A stretch of 55,508 nucleotides of DNA from Betaproteobacteria bacterium (GCA_016868015.1 VGIF01000003.1:1-55508), one strand, 5' to 3'; shown: positions 32,941 to 41,020, counted from the first letter of the stretch. Translations and numbers: made by a program. Notes: generated by a model from the sequence alone, not told the origin.

Positions 32941-33375
32941 TTACTTGGCCGCCAACGGATTCTCCCACCGCAACCCGGAAAACCGCGCAAAATCCCCATC
33001 AGCCGAACACAGTATCAACCCGTGCTCAATGGCAATCGCCGCAAGATGCGCATCGGGTACCAAATTTGCATGCACACCCGGCGCCTCCAGTAACGCACCC
33101 AAAATTTCGCGATGCCGTTCTTCCGGCTGCGGTGTCCACACCGGCTCACAGTCGAGCCACGCCTGAACCTGCGCCCAAGCATCGGCCATGGTGACGGGCC
33201 TATCGAACACGCGCGGGTTGGTGATGATGCGCAAAAACGACAATAGGCTCGCCCAAGGCAGCCCCACCGGCGCCGCACCGTTTAACTTGTCATCGAGCCA
33301 GGCGCGTGCGCGTGCGTGTTGGGGTAAAACGTCGACGCTAGCGTAAATGAGGAGGTTCGCGTCGATCAATATCAC
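32941..33375 (-). CDS. PIN-domain toxin, VapC family
   Basis: 144 residues. Acidic PIN-domain residues: Asp5 in ILIDANLLIYA, an Asp in NLVPDAHLAAIAIEHG, and Asp in ILCSADGDFARF. VapC toxins are Mg-dependent ribonucleases that cut tRNA or rRNA. The start overlaps the antitoxin stop by 4 bases (ATGA). It converges on the TacT-like toxin gene. Confidence 0.92.
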   Translation of the reverse strand: MILIDANLLIYASVDVLPQHARARAWLDDKLNGAAPVGLPWASLLSFLRIITNPRVFDRPVTMADAWAQVQAWLDCEPVWTPQPEERHREILGALLEAPGVHANLVPDAHLAAIAIEHGLILCSADGDFARFSGLRWENPLAAK

Positions 33376-33623
33376 TTGAAGCGCTCGCCTTCCGCGACGG
33401 CAAGCACTTCTGCAACGTTGTCGAGGTTACCGAGTAGCGAGCGCCCCACGGGCAGCACGCGGGTTTGGAAACGCTCGCGCGGCACGGGGCGGCGATCGGC
33501 CATGCGCGTGAGGCCCTGCCGCAGCGCTTCATTGACGACGGATTTCATGCTCGCCTTGCGCGTGCGGCATACTTTCTCCAACGCAGCGGCTACATCTTTA
33601 TCGAGGCTCAAGGTTGTTCTCAT
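33372..33623 (-). CDS. VapB-type antitoxin
   Basis: 83 residues. The N-terminal ribbon-helix-helix (MRTTLSLDKDVAAALEKVC then KASMKSVVNEALRQGL) binds the operator; the C-terminal part (residues 45-83) is the toxin-binding tail. The ATG at 33623 is almost at the predicted transcription start, so the mRNA is probably leaderless. Coupled to VapC by a 4-base overlap. Confidence 0.9.
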   Translation of the reverse strand: MRTTLSLDKDVAAALEKVCRTRKASMKSVVNEALRQGLTRMADRRPVPRERFQTRVLPVGRSLLGNLDNVAEVLAVAEGERFK

Positions 33624-33624
33624 G

Positions 33625-33660
33625 CATCAAAGCATATATGATTTGATGTCTTGATGTCAA
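33625..33660 (-). promoter_or_regulatory. vapBC promoter with 24-bp palindromic operator
   Basis: On the minus strand, TTGACA (33660-33655) is followed after 16 bases by TATATG (33638-33633). A palindrome at 33625-33648, with arms CATCAAA and TTTGATG around CATATATG, covers the -10. Only two positions break the 24-bp symmetry. It ends one base from the vapB start codon, as expected for antitoxin autorepression. Confidence 0.75.
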
Positions 33661-33694
33661 AATAATTAGCAACAAGCTCAAAGCAACTTTCTGA

Positions 33695-33725
33695 ATTAAA
33701 ATATTCAATTAAATCAAATATTTAT
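33695..33725 (+). repeat. AT-rich border element, copy 9
   Basis: Reads ATTAAAATATTCAATTAAAT then CAAATATTTAT, nearly identical to copy 3. It points toward the Ldh-family gene and ends 23 bases before its ATG; a normal AAAGG site follows it. Confidence 0.88.
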
Positions 33726-33748
33726 ACAAATTCCATGAAAGGTATTCC

Positions 33749-34834
33749 ATGCACGCCGACGTTTCGCTCCCTACCCAGCAAACCCGCGACTGGGTGCAAA
33801 ACCTCTTCCGCACCGCCGGCAGCAGCGATGAAGAAGCGCAACTCACCGCCGACCACTTAATCGGCGCCAATCTCGCCGGCCACGATTCGCACGGCGTGGG
33901 CATGGTGTTGCCGTACACGCGCTCGCTGCACGCGAACGAGCTGCAGTTGAATCAAAAAATTTCCATCGTCACCGACAGCGACACGCTGCTGGTCGTCGAC
34001 GGCAATCGCGGCATCGGCCAGTCGATGATGTATCAAACGATGAATCTCGCCATTGAGCGCGCGCGCAAGAACGGCGTGGTGATCGTGGGTCTTAAGAACA
34101 CACATCACATCGGTCGCGTGGGCCATTGGGCGGAGATGGCGATTGCCGCGAACTTGGCCTCGATTCATTTCACCAACGTGGTGAGCCGCGCGATTGTCGC
34201 GCCGCACGGCGGGCGGCAAAGCCGCTTCGGCACCAACCCGTTGACGGTGGGGCTGCCGCGCAAGAGTGGCCCGCCGATCCTGCTCGATTTCGCCACCAGC
34301 GCGGTGGCGGTGGGCAAAATCCGCGTGGCGTATAACCGCAAGGGGCCGGCGCCCGCGGGCACGCTGATCGACCACGAGGGTATCGCCACCAACAATCCGG
34401 CAGTGATGTACGAACCGCCGCTGGGCGCGCTACTCACCGCCGCGGGCCACAAGGGTTACGCGCTGGCGATGGTGTGCGATTTGCTCGGCAGCGCGCTGTT
34501 TGGCGGCGCAACGCCGATGCCGCACCGGCTGCGAGTGCCCGGCGCATACAACAACACGCTGGCCATTGTGTTCGACCCCGCCCGCTTTGGCGCGGGCGAA
34601 CATTTCGAGCACGAAGCACAAGGGTTTATCGAGTATGTGCAGTCGGCGACACGCACCGATCCGAACACGCCGATTGAAATCCCCGGTGACGCCGAACGGC
34701 GTTATCGGCGTGAGCGCGCACAAGCGATTCCGGTCGATACCGGCACGCTGCAAACCATGGATGAGGCGGCGCAGATCATCAACGCGATACGGGGGGCTAC
34801 CCTGCCGCCGGCATCCGCGCTGGTTAAGGGATGA
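33749..34834 (+). CDS. Ldh-family (malate/L-lactate-type) NAD(P) oxidoreductase
   Basis: 361 residues. This family, unrelated to classical lactate dehydrogenase, includes 2-ketoacid and imine reductases. The N-terminal GANLAGHDSHGVGMVLPYTRSL motif, the central VGLKNTHHIGRVGHWAEMA, and RFGTNPLTVGLP are typical. The substrate could be a 2-ketoacid, ureidoglycolate or a cyclic imine acid. AAAGG at 33738-33742 supports the ATG at 33749. It converges with the Bug gene downstream. Confidence 0.9.
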   Translation: MHADVSLPTQQTRDWVQNLFRTAGSSDEEAQLTADHLIGANLAGHDSHGVGMVLPYTRSLHANELQLNQKISIVTDSDTLLVVDGNRGIGQSMMYQTMNLAIERARKNGVVIVGLKNTHHIGRVGHWAEMAIAANLASIHFTNVVSRAIVAPHGGRQSRFGTNPLTVGLPRKSGPPILLDFATSAVAVGKIRVAYNRKGPAPAGTLIDHEGIATNNPAVMYEPPLGALLTAAGHKGYALAMVCDLLGSALFGGATPMPHRLRVPGAYNNTLAIVFDPARFGAGEHFEHEAQGFIEYVQSATRTDPNTPIEIPGDAERRYRRERAQAIPVDTGTLQTMDEAAQIINAIRGATLPPASALVKG

Positions 34835-34923
34835 CGGTTGCCAACCTTAAGCGGGGCCGCCCCTTCGAGATGCTCATGCCAGACGTAGCCCGGCGCGGTG
34901 CGAGCGGTTGTACCTTGAAACGA

Positions 34924-35886
34924 TCAATCGAGTTTCACCCCTGCCGCCTTCACCACCGCGCCCCACTTGGCGTGATCCGCCTTTAATTGCGCCGCAATTT
35001 GCTCGGGCGTGCCCGGCGTGGGGTCGGCGCCACGCGCGCTAAGACGCTCGCGCAGCTCCTTGTCGGCAAGCGCTTTGTGGATGCCGGTGTTCAGTTTGTC
35101 GATGATGTCGCGCGCTGTTTTGCCGGGCAGGAAAAGGCCGTACCAGTTCATCGCTTCGACCTTGGGCATGCCCGCTTCGGGCGCCGAGGGCACATCGGGC
35201 AGCAGCGGCGAGCGCTGCGCAACGGTGGTCGCCAGGGCGCGCAGCTTGCCGCTTTGCACATGCGGCAGCAGCACCGGCAAATCGGCGATCAGCATTTGCG
35301 CGTGGCCGCCCAGGGTGCTGGTCACCGCAGGGGCGGCGCCGCCGTAGGGCACGTGCACGATATGGGTGGCGGTTTCCGATTTAAACAGCTCGATCACCAG
35401 GTGCGGCAAACCGCCGTTGCCGGTGGAGGCTGCGTTGAGTTGCCCCGGCCGCGCCTTGGCGAGCGCGATCAACGCCTTCACGCTTTTCACCGGCAGCGAG
35501 GGGTGCACCGTCAATAATTCCGGCGTGGTGGTGAGGATCGAAACTGGCGCCAGATCGCGAAACGCATCAAACGGCAACTTCAGATACACATGCGGATAAA
35601 TTGCAAGCGACGTGCTGGAGAGCACCATGGTATAGCCGTCGGGCGCGGCTTTGGCCACATGATCGACACCGATGGTGCCGCCCGCGCCGCCACGGTTTTC
35701 GATGATCACCGATTGGCCCATCGCCTCGGCGAGCTTCGGCGACACCATGCGCGCCACGATGTCGATCGGCCCGGCAGGCGGGAAACCGATAACGATGCGC
35801 AAGGGTTTGCTGGGGTAGGTTTGGGCGGCGGCGGTTAGCGGCAAAACGCCAAGCACCGCGGCAATACAACGCACGCTCGGATGCAT
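34924..35886 (-). CDS. Bug/TctC-type receptor (copy 2)
   Basis: 320 residues from the ATG at 35886, with GGGAGA six bases upstream. Signal peptide of 21-22 residues ending TAAAQ. Bug motifs: YPSKPLRIVIGFPPAGPIDIVAR, IIENRGGAGGTIGVD, HIVHVPYGGAAPAVTSTLGG. It is expected to bind a carboxylate in the periplasm. No TctA/TctB genes adjoin it. The MmgE/PrpD gene diverges from it, possibly reflecting a shared substrate pathway. Confidence 0.92.
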   Translation of the reverse strand: MHPSVRCIAAVLGVLPLTAAAQTYPSKPLRIVIGFPPAGPIDIVARMVSPKLAEAMGQSVIIENRGGAGGTIGVDHVAKAAPDGYTMVLSSTSLAIYPHVYLKLPFDAFRDLAPVSILTTTPELLTVHPSLPVKSVKALIALAKARPGQLNAASTGNGGLPHLVIELFKSETATHIVHVPYGGAAPAVTSTLGGHAQMLIADLPVLLPHVQSGKLRALATTVAQRSPLLPDVPSAPEAGMPKVEAMNWYGLFLPGKTARDIIDKLNTGIHKALADKELRERLSARGADPTPGTPEQIAAQLKADHAKWGAVVKAAGVKLD

Positions 35887-36230
35887 GTGAATCTCCCACG
35901 CGTTGGTGATGCTCCGATTGTGGAACAAGCGTGCGCGAAAAACAAACCGCGGTTGAGGGTGTATGCCTCGGCTGATAACATGCGGCTACTCGCCGCTTGC
36001 GCAACCACCGTTCTTCATTTCCGCCATGTACGTAGATGTTGCGATTATGCTGTTCCCGCCATCGGCAAAGGTAACGCCGCGTTGTGTGCCGTCCTCGCGG
36101 TGCACGGGCACGGCGTGAAAAACGGCCCGCTACCAGACACCGCAAAGGCCAGCACCGGCACTCGCCACAAGCGGTGCGCCACCTGCCGCTTGCGCCTTGC
36201 TGCGCTCGGGGCCGATTTCAGGAATGTAAC
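35887..36230. other. intergenic region between divergent Bug and MmgE/PrpD genes
   Basis: About 340 bases before AT element copy 10. Open frames exist but none shows a domain or a credible start. The region probably holds promoters for both divergent genes; I could not assign -35/-10 boxes. Confidence 0.5.
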
Positions 36231-36261
36231 GTATGTATTTGTTTTAATTGATATTTTTTGG
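36231..36261 (-). repeat. AT-rich border element, copy 10
   Basis: Plus strand GTATGTATTTGTTTTAATTG then ATATTTTTTGG. It runs directly into the GGAG ribosome site of the MmgE/PrpD gene and is oriented opposite to that gene. Confidence 0.8.
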
Positions 36262-36269
36262 AGCCTCTA

Positions 36270-37670
36270 TTGAGCCACGAAGCCTCCCAGGACAACCCCT
36301 ACACGCGCGGCATTGCGCAATTTGTAGCGGGCCTCACGTACGACGCGATTCCCAACGAAGTCAAGACGCGCATCAAATTGCTGATGCTCGATTCGCTGGG
36401 CTGCGCGCTTTACGGCGCCGATCTCGAATGGAGCAAGATGCTGCAAACCACGTTAACGCGCGTGGATACCTCGCGCGCGTGCAACGTGTGGGGCACGAAT
36501 CTTAAACTCTCGGCGCCGCACGCGGCATTGATCAACGGCACGCAAGTGCAAGGCTTTGAGTTGGACGACGTGCATCGCGCGGGCGTGTTGCACGTGGGCG
36601 CGGTGGTGCTGCCCTCGCTCATTTCGATCACCGAAATGCGGCCGGGCATGAGCGGCAAGGCATTCATCACCGCCGCGGTCGCGGGCTACGAAATCGGCCC
36701 GCGCGTGGGCTTGTGCATGCGGCCCGATCACATCGCGCAGGGCTGGCATTCGGGCGCCACACTCGGCGTGTTCTCCTCGGCGGCGGGCGCCGCGCGCGCG
36801 TTAAACCTCGATGCCGATAAAACCGTGCACGCGCTCGGCATCGCCGGCACGCAATCGGCGGGCTTGATGGCGGCGCAATACGGCGCGATGGTCAAACGCA
36901 TGCACGCCGGCCGCGCCTCGCAGTCCGGGTTGTACGGTGCGCTCATTGCCGAGAGCGGCTTCACCGGCATCGTCAACGTGCTGGAGAGCGAATACGGCGG
37001 TTTTTGCTCCACCTTCTCGCGCTCGCACGACCGTTACGATTTGAAGGAACTCACCGCGGGCCTTGGCAGCGTGTGGCAAACCATGGGGGTAGCGCTGAAA
37101 TTTTATTCGTGCGTGGGCAGCAACCACACCACGCTCGATGCCATCCGCGACATGCAAGCCGAAAAACCCTTCAGCGCGAAAGACGTAAAACGCATCGATG
37201 TCCACGGCTCGCAAGTCACCATGGATCACGTCGGCTGGAAATACCAGCCGCAGGGTCTCGCCTCCGCGCAGATGAACCTGCCGTATTGCATCGCGACCTG
37301 GCTGCTGGATGGCGATTGCTTTGTCGATCAGTTCACCGACGCCATGGTCGCCGATCCCGCGCGCATGAAGCTCTCGGAAATCGTGCACGTGCACCACGAC
37401 GACGCCATCACCCGGTTGGGCGCCAAAATGCGCCACAAGGTGCGCGTGCAAGTGGAATTAAACGACGGCACGCGCATGGAACGCACGGTGGAATCCGCGC
37501 GCGGCAGCGAATACAAATTTGCCAGCGAGTCTGATATTGTCGAGAAGTTTGAAAAGCTTGCAGTGAAGGCGCTGCCCAAGGCACAGGTCGAGCAATTGCG
37601 CGATGCGATGTTGGGGTTGGATAAGGTGGATGATGCGACTAAGGTGGCGCAGTTGTTGGGTAAGCGTTAG
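36270..37670 (+). CDS. MmgE/PrpD family protein (copy 2)
   Basis: 466 residues from TTG at 36270, favoured by the GGAG at 36260-36263 six bases before it; a TTG at 36258 lies too close to the AT element. The family N-terminus (YTRGIAQFVAGLTYDAIPNEVKTRIKLLMLD) and the central AQGWHSGATLGVFSSAAGAARAL are present. A lyase/isomerase-type fold of unknown substrate. It is only distantly like the copy at 5502-6851, so the two probably serve different acids. Divergent from a Bug receptor. Confidence 0.88.
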   Translation: MSHEASQDNPYTRGIAQFVAGLTYDAIPNEVKTRIKLLMLDSLGCALYGADLEWSKMLQTTLTRVDTSRACNVWGTNLKLSAPHAALINGTQVQGFELDDVHRAGVLHVGAVVLPSLISITEMRPGMSGKAFITAAVAGYEIGPRVGLCMRPDHIAQGWHSGATLGVFSSAAGAARALNLDADKTVHALGIAGTQSAGLMAAQYGAMVKRMHAGRASQSGLYGALIAESGFTGIVNVLESEYGGFCSTFSRSHDRYDLKELTAGLGSVWQTMGVALKFYSCVGSNHTTLDAIRDMQAEKPFSAKDVKRIDVHGSQVTMDHVGWKYQPQGLASAQMNLPYCIATWLLDGDCFVDQFTDAMVADPARMKLSEIVHVHHDDAITRLGAKMRHKVRVQVELNDGTRMERTVESARGSEYKFASESDIVEKFEKLAVKALPKAQVEQLRDAMLGLDKVDDATKVAQLLGKR

Positions 37671-37715
37671 CGCACAAAGCAACCGCGTATAACAATTAAG
37701 CTCGCCAAACCAGCT

Positions 37716-37943
37716 GTGTCGTTCCCGCGCAGGCGGGAACCCATAGGGCGTCTCTTGTGGCGACGGAGTTATGGGTTCCCGCCTGCGAGGCTGTTACGAA
37801 ACTCAGAAAAGTTGGGGTACTCAAAAATTTCGACCTCTCAGATCGCGCCAGGATCGACGATTGGCACCTCGGCAATGGTCTGACGACCCCAAAATCAAAC
37901 TTCAAAATGAGTTTCGTAACAGCCTCCTGCGCGGGAACGACAC
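37716..37943. repeat. REP-pair hairpin interrupted by a MITE-like insertion
   Basis: Left arm GTGTCGTTCCCGCGCAGG... (37716-37744) and right arm, split into 37771-37787 and 37932-37943, would form a perfect 29-bp inverted repeat without the insertion. The arm matches the repeat at 42621-42703. Confidence 0.88.
37788..37925. mobile_element. 138-bp MITE-like element
   Basis: Perfect 18-bp terminal inverted repeats AGGCTGTTACGAAACTCA (37788-37805) and TGAGTTTCGTAACAGCCT (37908-37925). The flanking sequence CCTGCG is directly duplicated (37782-37787 and 37926-37931), a 6-bp target duplication. Removing the element and one copy of CCTGCG restores the REP arm. It has no coding capacity and must have been moved by a transposase elsewhere in the genome. 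Confidence 0.9.
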
Positions 37944-37996
37944 GATGGTGTTGATACGAAGGCACTACCACTCAATTTCTCATAAGGGCCGTAGTC

Positions 37997-38722
37997 ATGA
38001 ACCCACCCTCCAAATCCGCCATCACCGAACTCGCCTCCACCGGCAAACTGCGCGCGGCGCTTAACATGAGTAACTTCCTGCTCACCGCCAAAGACGCCGC
38101 CGGCGCGCCGATCGGTGTCGCAGCCGACTTGGGCCGCGAACTCGCCCATCGCTTAAGCGTGGCAATCGAACTTGTGCCCTACGCCAGCCCCGGTCTGATT
38201 GCCGACGACGCCGGCAAAAACAAATGGGACGTGGCGTTTATCGGCGCCGAGGCGCAGCGCGCCAACGCAATCGATTTCACGCCGGCGTATGTCGAAATCG
38301 AAGCCACTTATCTCGTGCCGCCGGGCTCGAATCTGCAAACGCCCGCGCAGGTCGATGCCAAAGGTTTACGCATCGCCGTGCCGGAACGCAGCGCGTACGA
38401 GCTGTGGCTCACCCGCAATATCAAAAACGCCGAGCTGGTGCGTTTCAAAGGCGCAGATGCCACGTTCGCCGCGTTTCGCGATCAAAAAATGGATGCGCTC
38501 GCGGGCTTGCGCCCCGGCCTGATTACGAGCCAGGCCAACTACCCCGGCTCGCGCATTATTAACGGCAACTTCACCGCCGTGCAGCAAGCCGCGGGCACGC
38601 CGAAAAATCGGCCCAATGGCTTCGCCTATCTGCTCGAATTCATTGCGGAAATCAAAGCATCGGGCTTGGTGGCGGCGACAATCAAGAAAAACAATGTGGT
38701 GGGGTTGACGGTGGCGGCGTAG
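37997..38722 (+). CDS. family-3-like solute-binding domain protein lacking a signal peptide
   Basis: 241 residues. The fold pattern is that of an amino-acid-type binding protein (GKLRAALNMSNFLLTAKDAAG, WDVAFIGAEAQRANAIDFTPAYV, LRIAVPERSAYELWLTRN). Unlike gltI, it has no N-terminal signal peptide: it begins directly in the domain, and no start codon exists upstream before an in-frame stop. It is therefore cytoplasmic, or a truncated former periplasmic protein. It follows the REP/MITE region, so loss of a 5' end during rearrangement is possible. No transporter partner is adjacent. Confidence 0.8.
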   Translation: MNPPSKSAITELASTGKLRAALNMSNFLLTAKDAAGAPIGVAADLGRELAHRLSVAIELVPYASPGLIADDAGKNKWDVAFIGAEAQRANAIDFTPAYVEIEATYLVPPGSNLQTPAQVDAKGLRIAVPERSAYELWLTRNIKNAELVRFKGADATFAAFRDQKMDALAGLRPGLITSQANYPGSRIINGNFTAVQQAAGTPKNRPNGFAYLLEFIAEIKASGLVAATIKKNNVVGLTVAA

Positions 38723-38737
38723 CGGCGCTTGCGCGCC

Positions 38738-38763
38738 GAGTGTTGAGTGTTGAGTGTTGAGTG
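38738..38763 (+). repeat. 7-bp tandem repeat (GAGTGTT)
   Basis: Three exact GAGTGTT units and a partial fourth, just after the stop of the signal-less SBP gene. A second heptamer array lies 30 bases further on. Confidence 0.85.
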
Positions 38764-38794
38764 ACCAACGCTTCCTGTTAACTCAACACCCCCC

Positions 38795-38815
38795 CTCACG
38801 CCTCACGCCTCACGC
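38795..38815 (+). repeat. 7-bp tandem repeat (CTCACGC)
   Basis: Three exact CTCACGC units ending next to the stop codon of Bug copy 3. Together with 38738-38763 this gives two different heptamer arrays within 80 bases between convergent genes. Confidence 0.85.
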
Positions 38816-38817
38816 CT

Positions 38818-39807
38818 TCAAAGACCCTTAATCCCCGCCGTCTTAACCACCCGCGTCCACAGCTCGCTCTCGGCTTTGATATGCGCCGCAAACTCGGCGG
38901 GTGAACTGCGCACGGGTTCCGAGCCTTCGGCCAGCAAGCTCTTCGCCATGTCGGGCGCGAGCATGGCTTTGGTGGCTTCGCTCGCCAGGCGATTGACGAT
39001 CGCGGCAGGCGTTTTGGCGGGCGCGATCAAGCCGTACCAATTGACCACCACCACGCCCTTGACGCCCGCTTCAGCAAACGTCGGTGTATTGGGAAGCGCG
39101 GGCACGCGTTTGGCCGGCGTCACCGCAAGCGGGCGCAGCCGCCCGCTGTTGATATGCGCGATCGACGAAATGATCGTCGGGAACGACGATTGCACCTGCC
39201 CGCCGATAAGATCAGTGTACGCCGCGCCCATGCCTTTGTACGGCACATGGGTCATCTGCGTACCCGTGGCGATTTTGAATAACTCGCCGCTCATGTGTAT
39301 GAGGCTGCCAATGCCCGACGAACTGAAATTCACCTTGTCCGGGTTCGCCTTGAGATGTTGCACGAACTCGGCCACCGATTTCGCCGGAATCGACGGGTGC
39401 ACCACCAGCACATAACCTTGCGAAGTCACTTGCGCGATCGGCGCAAAATCGCGCACGATGTCAAAGCGTGATTTGTAGAGCAGCGGGTGCACCACCGTGG
39501 TGGCGCTCAACATCATCAGCGTATGGCCGTCGGGCGCGGCATTGGCCATGATCTCCAGCGCTATTTGACTGCCCGCGCCGGGGCGATTGTCCACCACAAA
39601 ACTTTGGCTGAACGCGTCGGATAATTTCAGCGACAACCCACGCGTCACCGTGTCCATGCCGCCGCCCGCGGCAAGCGGCACCAAGGTGCGCACCGGCCGC
39701 GCCGGGTATTGCTGCGCCTGCGCGCTGCCGATCGCGCTCAGTGCCACAATCAGTGCTGCAATCGGCGATATTACATAAGCATTTGATTTAATTGAATATT
39801 TTTTCAT
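38818..39807 (-). CDS. Bug/TctC-type receptor (copy 3), signal peptide begins in AT element
   Basis: 329 residues from the ATG at 39807 (GGA five bases upstream); an in-frame TTG at 39825 is less likely. Residues 1-12 (MKKYSIKSNAYV) are encoded by AT border element copy 11, and the hydrophobic part of the signal peptide follows, ending GSAQAQ. Bug motifs: YPARPVRTLVPLAAGGGMD, VVDNRPGAGSQIALEIM, HPSIPAKSVAEFVQHL, HVPYKGMGAAYTDLIGGQV. The role is carboxylate binding in the periplasm. The PhyH-like gene is upstream on the same strand, after a hairpin. Confidence 0.92.
   Translation of the reverse strand: MKKYSIKSNAYVISPIAALIVALSAIGSAQAQQYPARPVRTLVPLAAGGGMDTVTRGLSLKLSDAFSQSFVVDNRPGAGSQIALEIMANAAPDGHTLMMLSATTVVHPLLYKSRFDIVRDFAPIAQVTSQGYVLVVHPSIPAKSVAEFVQHLKANPDKVNFSSSGIGSLIHMSGELFKIATGTQMTHVPYKGMGAAYTDLIGGQVQSSFPTIISSIAHINSGRLRPLAVTPAKRVPALPNTPTFAEAGVKGVVVVNWYGLIAPAKTPAAIVNRLASEATKAMLAPDMAKSLLAEGSEPVRSSPAEFAAHIKAESELWTRVVKTAGIKGL
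39773..39807 (-). repeat. AT-rich border element, copy 11 (translated)
   Basis: Minus strand ATGAAAAAATATTCAATTAA then ATCAAATGCTTATGT, one base from the core consensus. The element is read in frame as MKKYSIKSNAYV, so it supplies the positively charged start of a signal peptide. The translated copy shares S-I-K-S-N with the same frame of copy 15. Confidence 0.88.
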
Positions 39808-39808
39808 A

Positions 39809-39847
39809 GTTATCCAGCGCCTCAAAAAAACGAGGCCGCAGGATAAC
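39809..39847 (-). terminator. hairpin between PhyH-like and Bug copy 3 genes
   Basis: GTTATCC...GCCTC and GAGGC...GGATAAC form a stem with an A-rich loop. It starts next to the PhyH-like stop codon and ends next to the Bug ATG, so it may both end the upstream transcript and hide the Bug ribosome site. It lacks a long T tail. Confidence 0.5.
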
Positions 39848-41020
39848 CTAAATCGCGAGATCGAACTTGTTGTAATCGCGAATCACGCGCTCGAAGGTCG
39901 CATCGTTGAAGCGAAACTCGCCTTCGCGCCCCGCGAACGGTTTGTAGTTGAACGGCTTTTCATTCGGAAAATGTTGCCGGCGCGCATCGATCGCGACTTG
40001 GATCACTTGCGCGCGCCGCTCGATGCGCGCTTCGTCGTAGTGCACGCCTTCCTCGCGCACGCTCAACGCGGTGTGCGAGCCCAGCACCGAACGGCGGCGA
40101 TGGAAACCAAAGGTGATCGAAATACGCAAATCGGGCGAGGTGTTGGCGAACGAGCCGTGCAGCGTTTGGCGATTGACGATGGTGACGTCACCCGGCTTGC
40201 AAATCAGCGGCAGCGCGCCCGGCAGTTGTTCGCTGCCGTCGTTGGCTTGCACCATACCCTTGATGTCGGCCTTACCTTTTTTGTGCGTGCCGGGTATCAC
40301 CCACAGCGCGTTGCCCACCGTGGTCGGATAGATTTGCACCTGGTAATTAAAGCCGTGCGTGCCTTCGTCCCACGCCGGCGAATTCCAGTGCGTAACACCA
40401 TCCTGATGCCACGATACCGAGCCGCCGAGCCCCGGCTGCTTGACAAAGATCACGTCGTTAAACGGCACAAAGTCCTCGCCATTCACCGACGCGGCGATGC
40501 CTAACAGCGTCGGATGGCCATACACGCGTAATCCCGCCGGCATGTGCATGCACATGCGCCGCATGCGATACACCACATACGCCGGCGCGTCCGAGTCGGG
40601 TGTGGGCTCCGCCATTTTGCTCGGATGACGGCCGCCGAAAATGCCGCTGCCGCCGGATGGGTCGGACAGCGGTTTGATGATGGTGAAGGTCTCGCGCAAG
40701 CCATCCTTGCCGATCGCGGGCCGGCCTTTGGCATCGACTTCGGCACCCGGCGCCACCGGCGCGCGCTCTAGCATGTTGGCGGCGTCGCGGCGCAGTTCTT
40801 CCACTTCTTCCGGCGACACCACATTTTCGAAAATGTAGTAGCCGTGCTTCCAGTACGCATCAAGGATGTCTTGATGCAGTTTGCCGCTGGCATCGAAACG
40901 CGCGGGGCCGCGGCTGTTGATCTCGTTGGCGAGGTTCAAACCGGCCGCTTGATACGCCGCCATGCCTTGCGCGTGCTGCGCGCGGGTGAGTGTGCTGTTG
41001 GGTTCGAGGACGGTGCTCAT
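39848..41020 (-). CDS. phytanoyl-CoA dioxygenase (PhyH)-family protein
   Basis: 390 residues from the ATG at 41020, with GGAGG six bases upstream; the open frame continues another 105 codons but without support. An Fe(II)/2-oxoglutarate-dependent oxygenase. The metal triad is His205 and Asp207 in SVSWHQDGVTHW, and His288 in NRQTLHGSFANTSPDLRIS, with a nearby Arg for 2-oxoglutarate. The hydroxylated substrate is unknown. It is divergent from Bug copy 4, and the two genes have mirrored ribosome sites. Confidence 0.9.
   Translation of the reverse strand: MSTVLEPNSTLTRAQHAQGMAAYQAAGLNLANEINSRGPARFDASGKLHQDILDAYWKHGYYIFENVVSPEEVEELRRDAANMLERAPVAPGAEVDAKGRPAIGKDGLRETFTIIKPLSDPSGGSGIFGGRHPSKMAEPTPDSDAPAYVVYRMRRMCMHMPAGLRVYGHPTLLGIAASVNGEDFVPFNDVIFVKQPGLGGSVSWHQDGVTHWNSPAWDEGTHGFNYQVQIYPTTVGNALWVIPGTHKKGKADIKGMVQANDGSEQLPGALPLICKPGDVTIVNRQTLHGSFANTSPDLRISITFGFHRRRSVLGSHTALSVREEGVHYDEARIERRAQVIQVAIDARRQHFPNEKPFNYKPFAGREGEFRFNDATFERVIRDYNKFDLAI

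Noticed and set aside
35881..36273. 130-residue open frame between Bug copy 2 and MmgE/PrpD copy 2
   Set aside because: No domain, no ribosome site, and it runs through AT element copy 10; best explained as open by chance in GC-rich DNA.
37788..37925. MITE interior as a small RNA or gene
   Set aside because: The 138 bases have no meaningful open frame with a start and ribosome site, and the inverted ends plus target duplication explain the structure.
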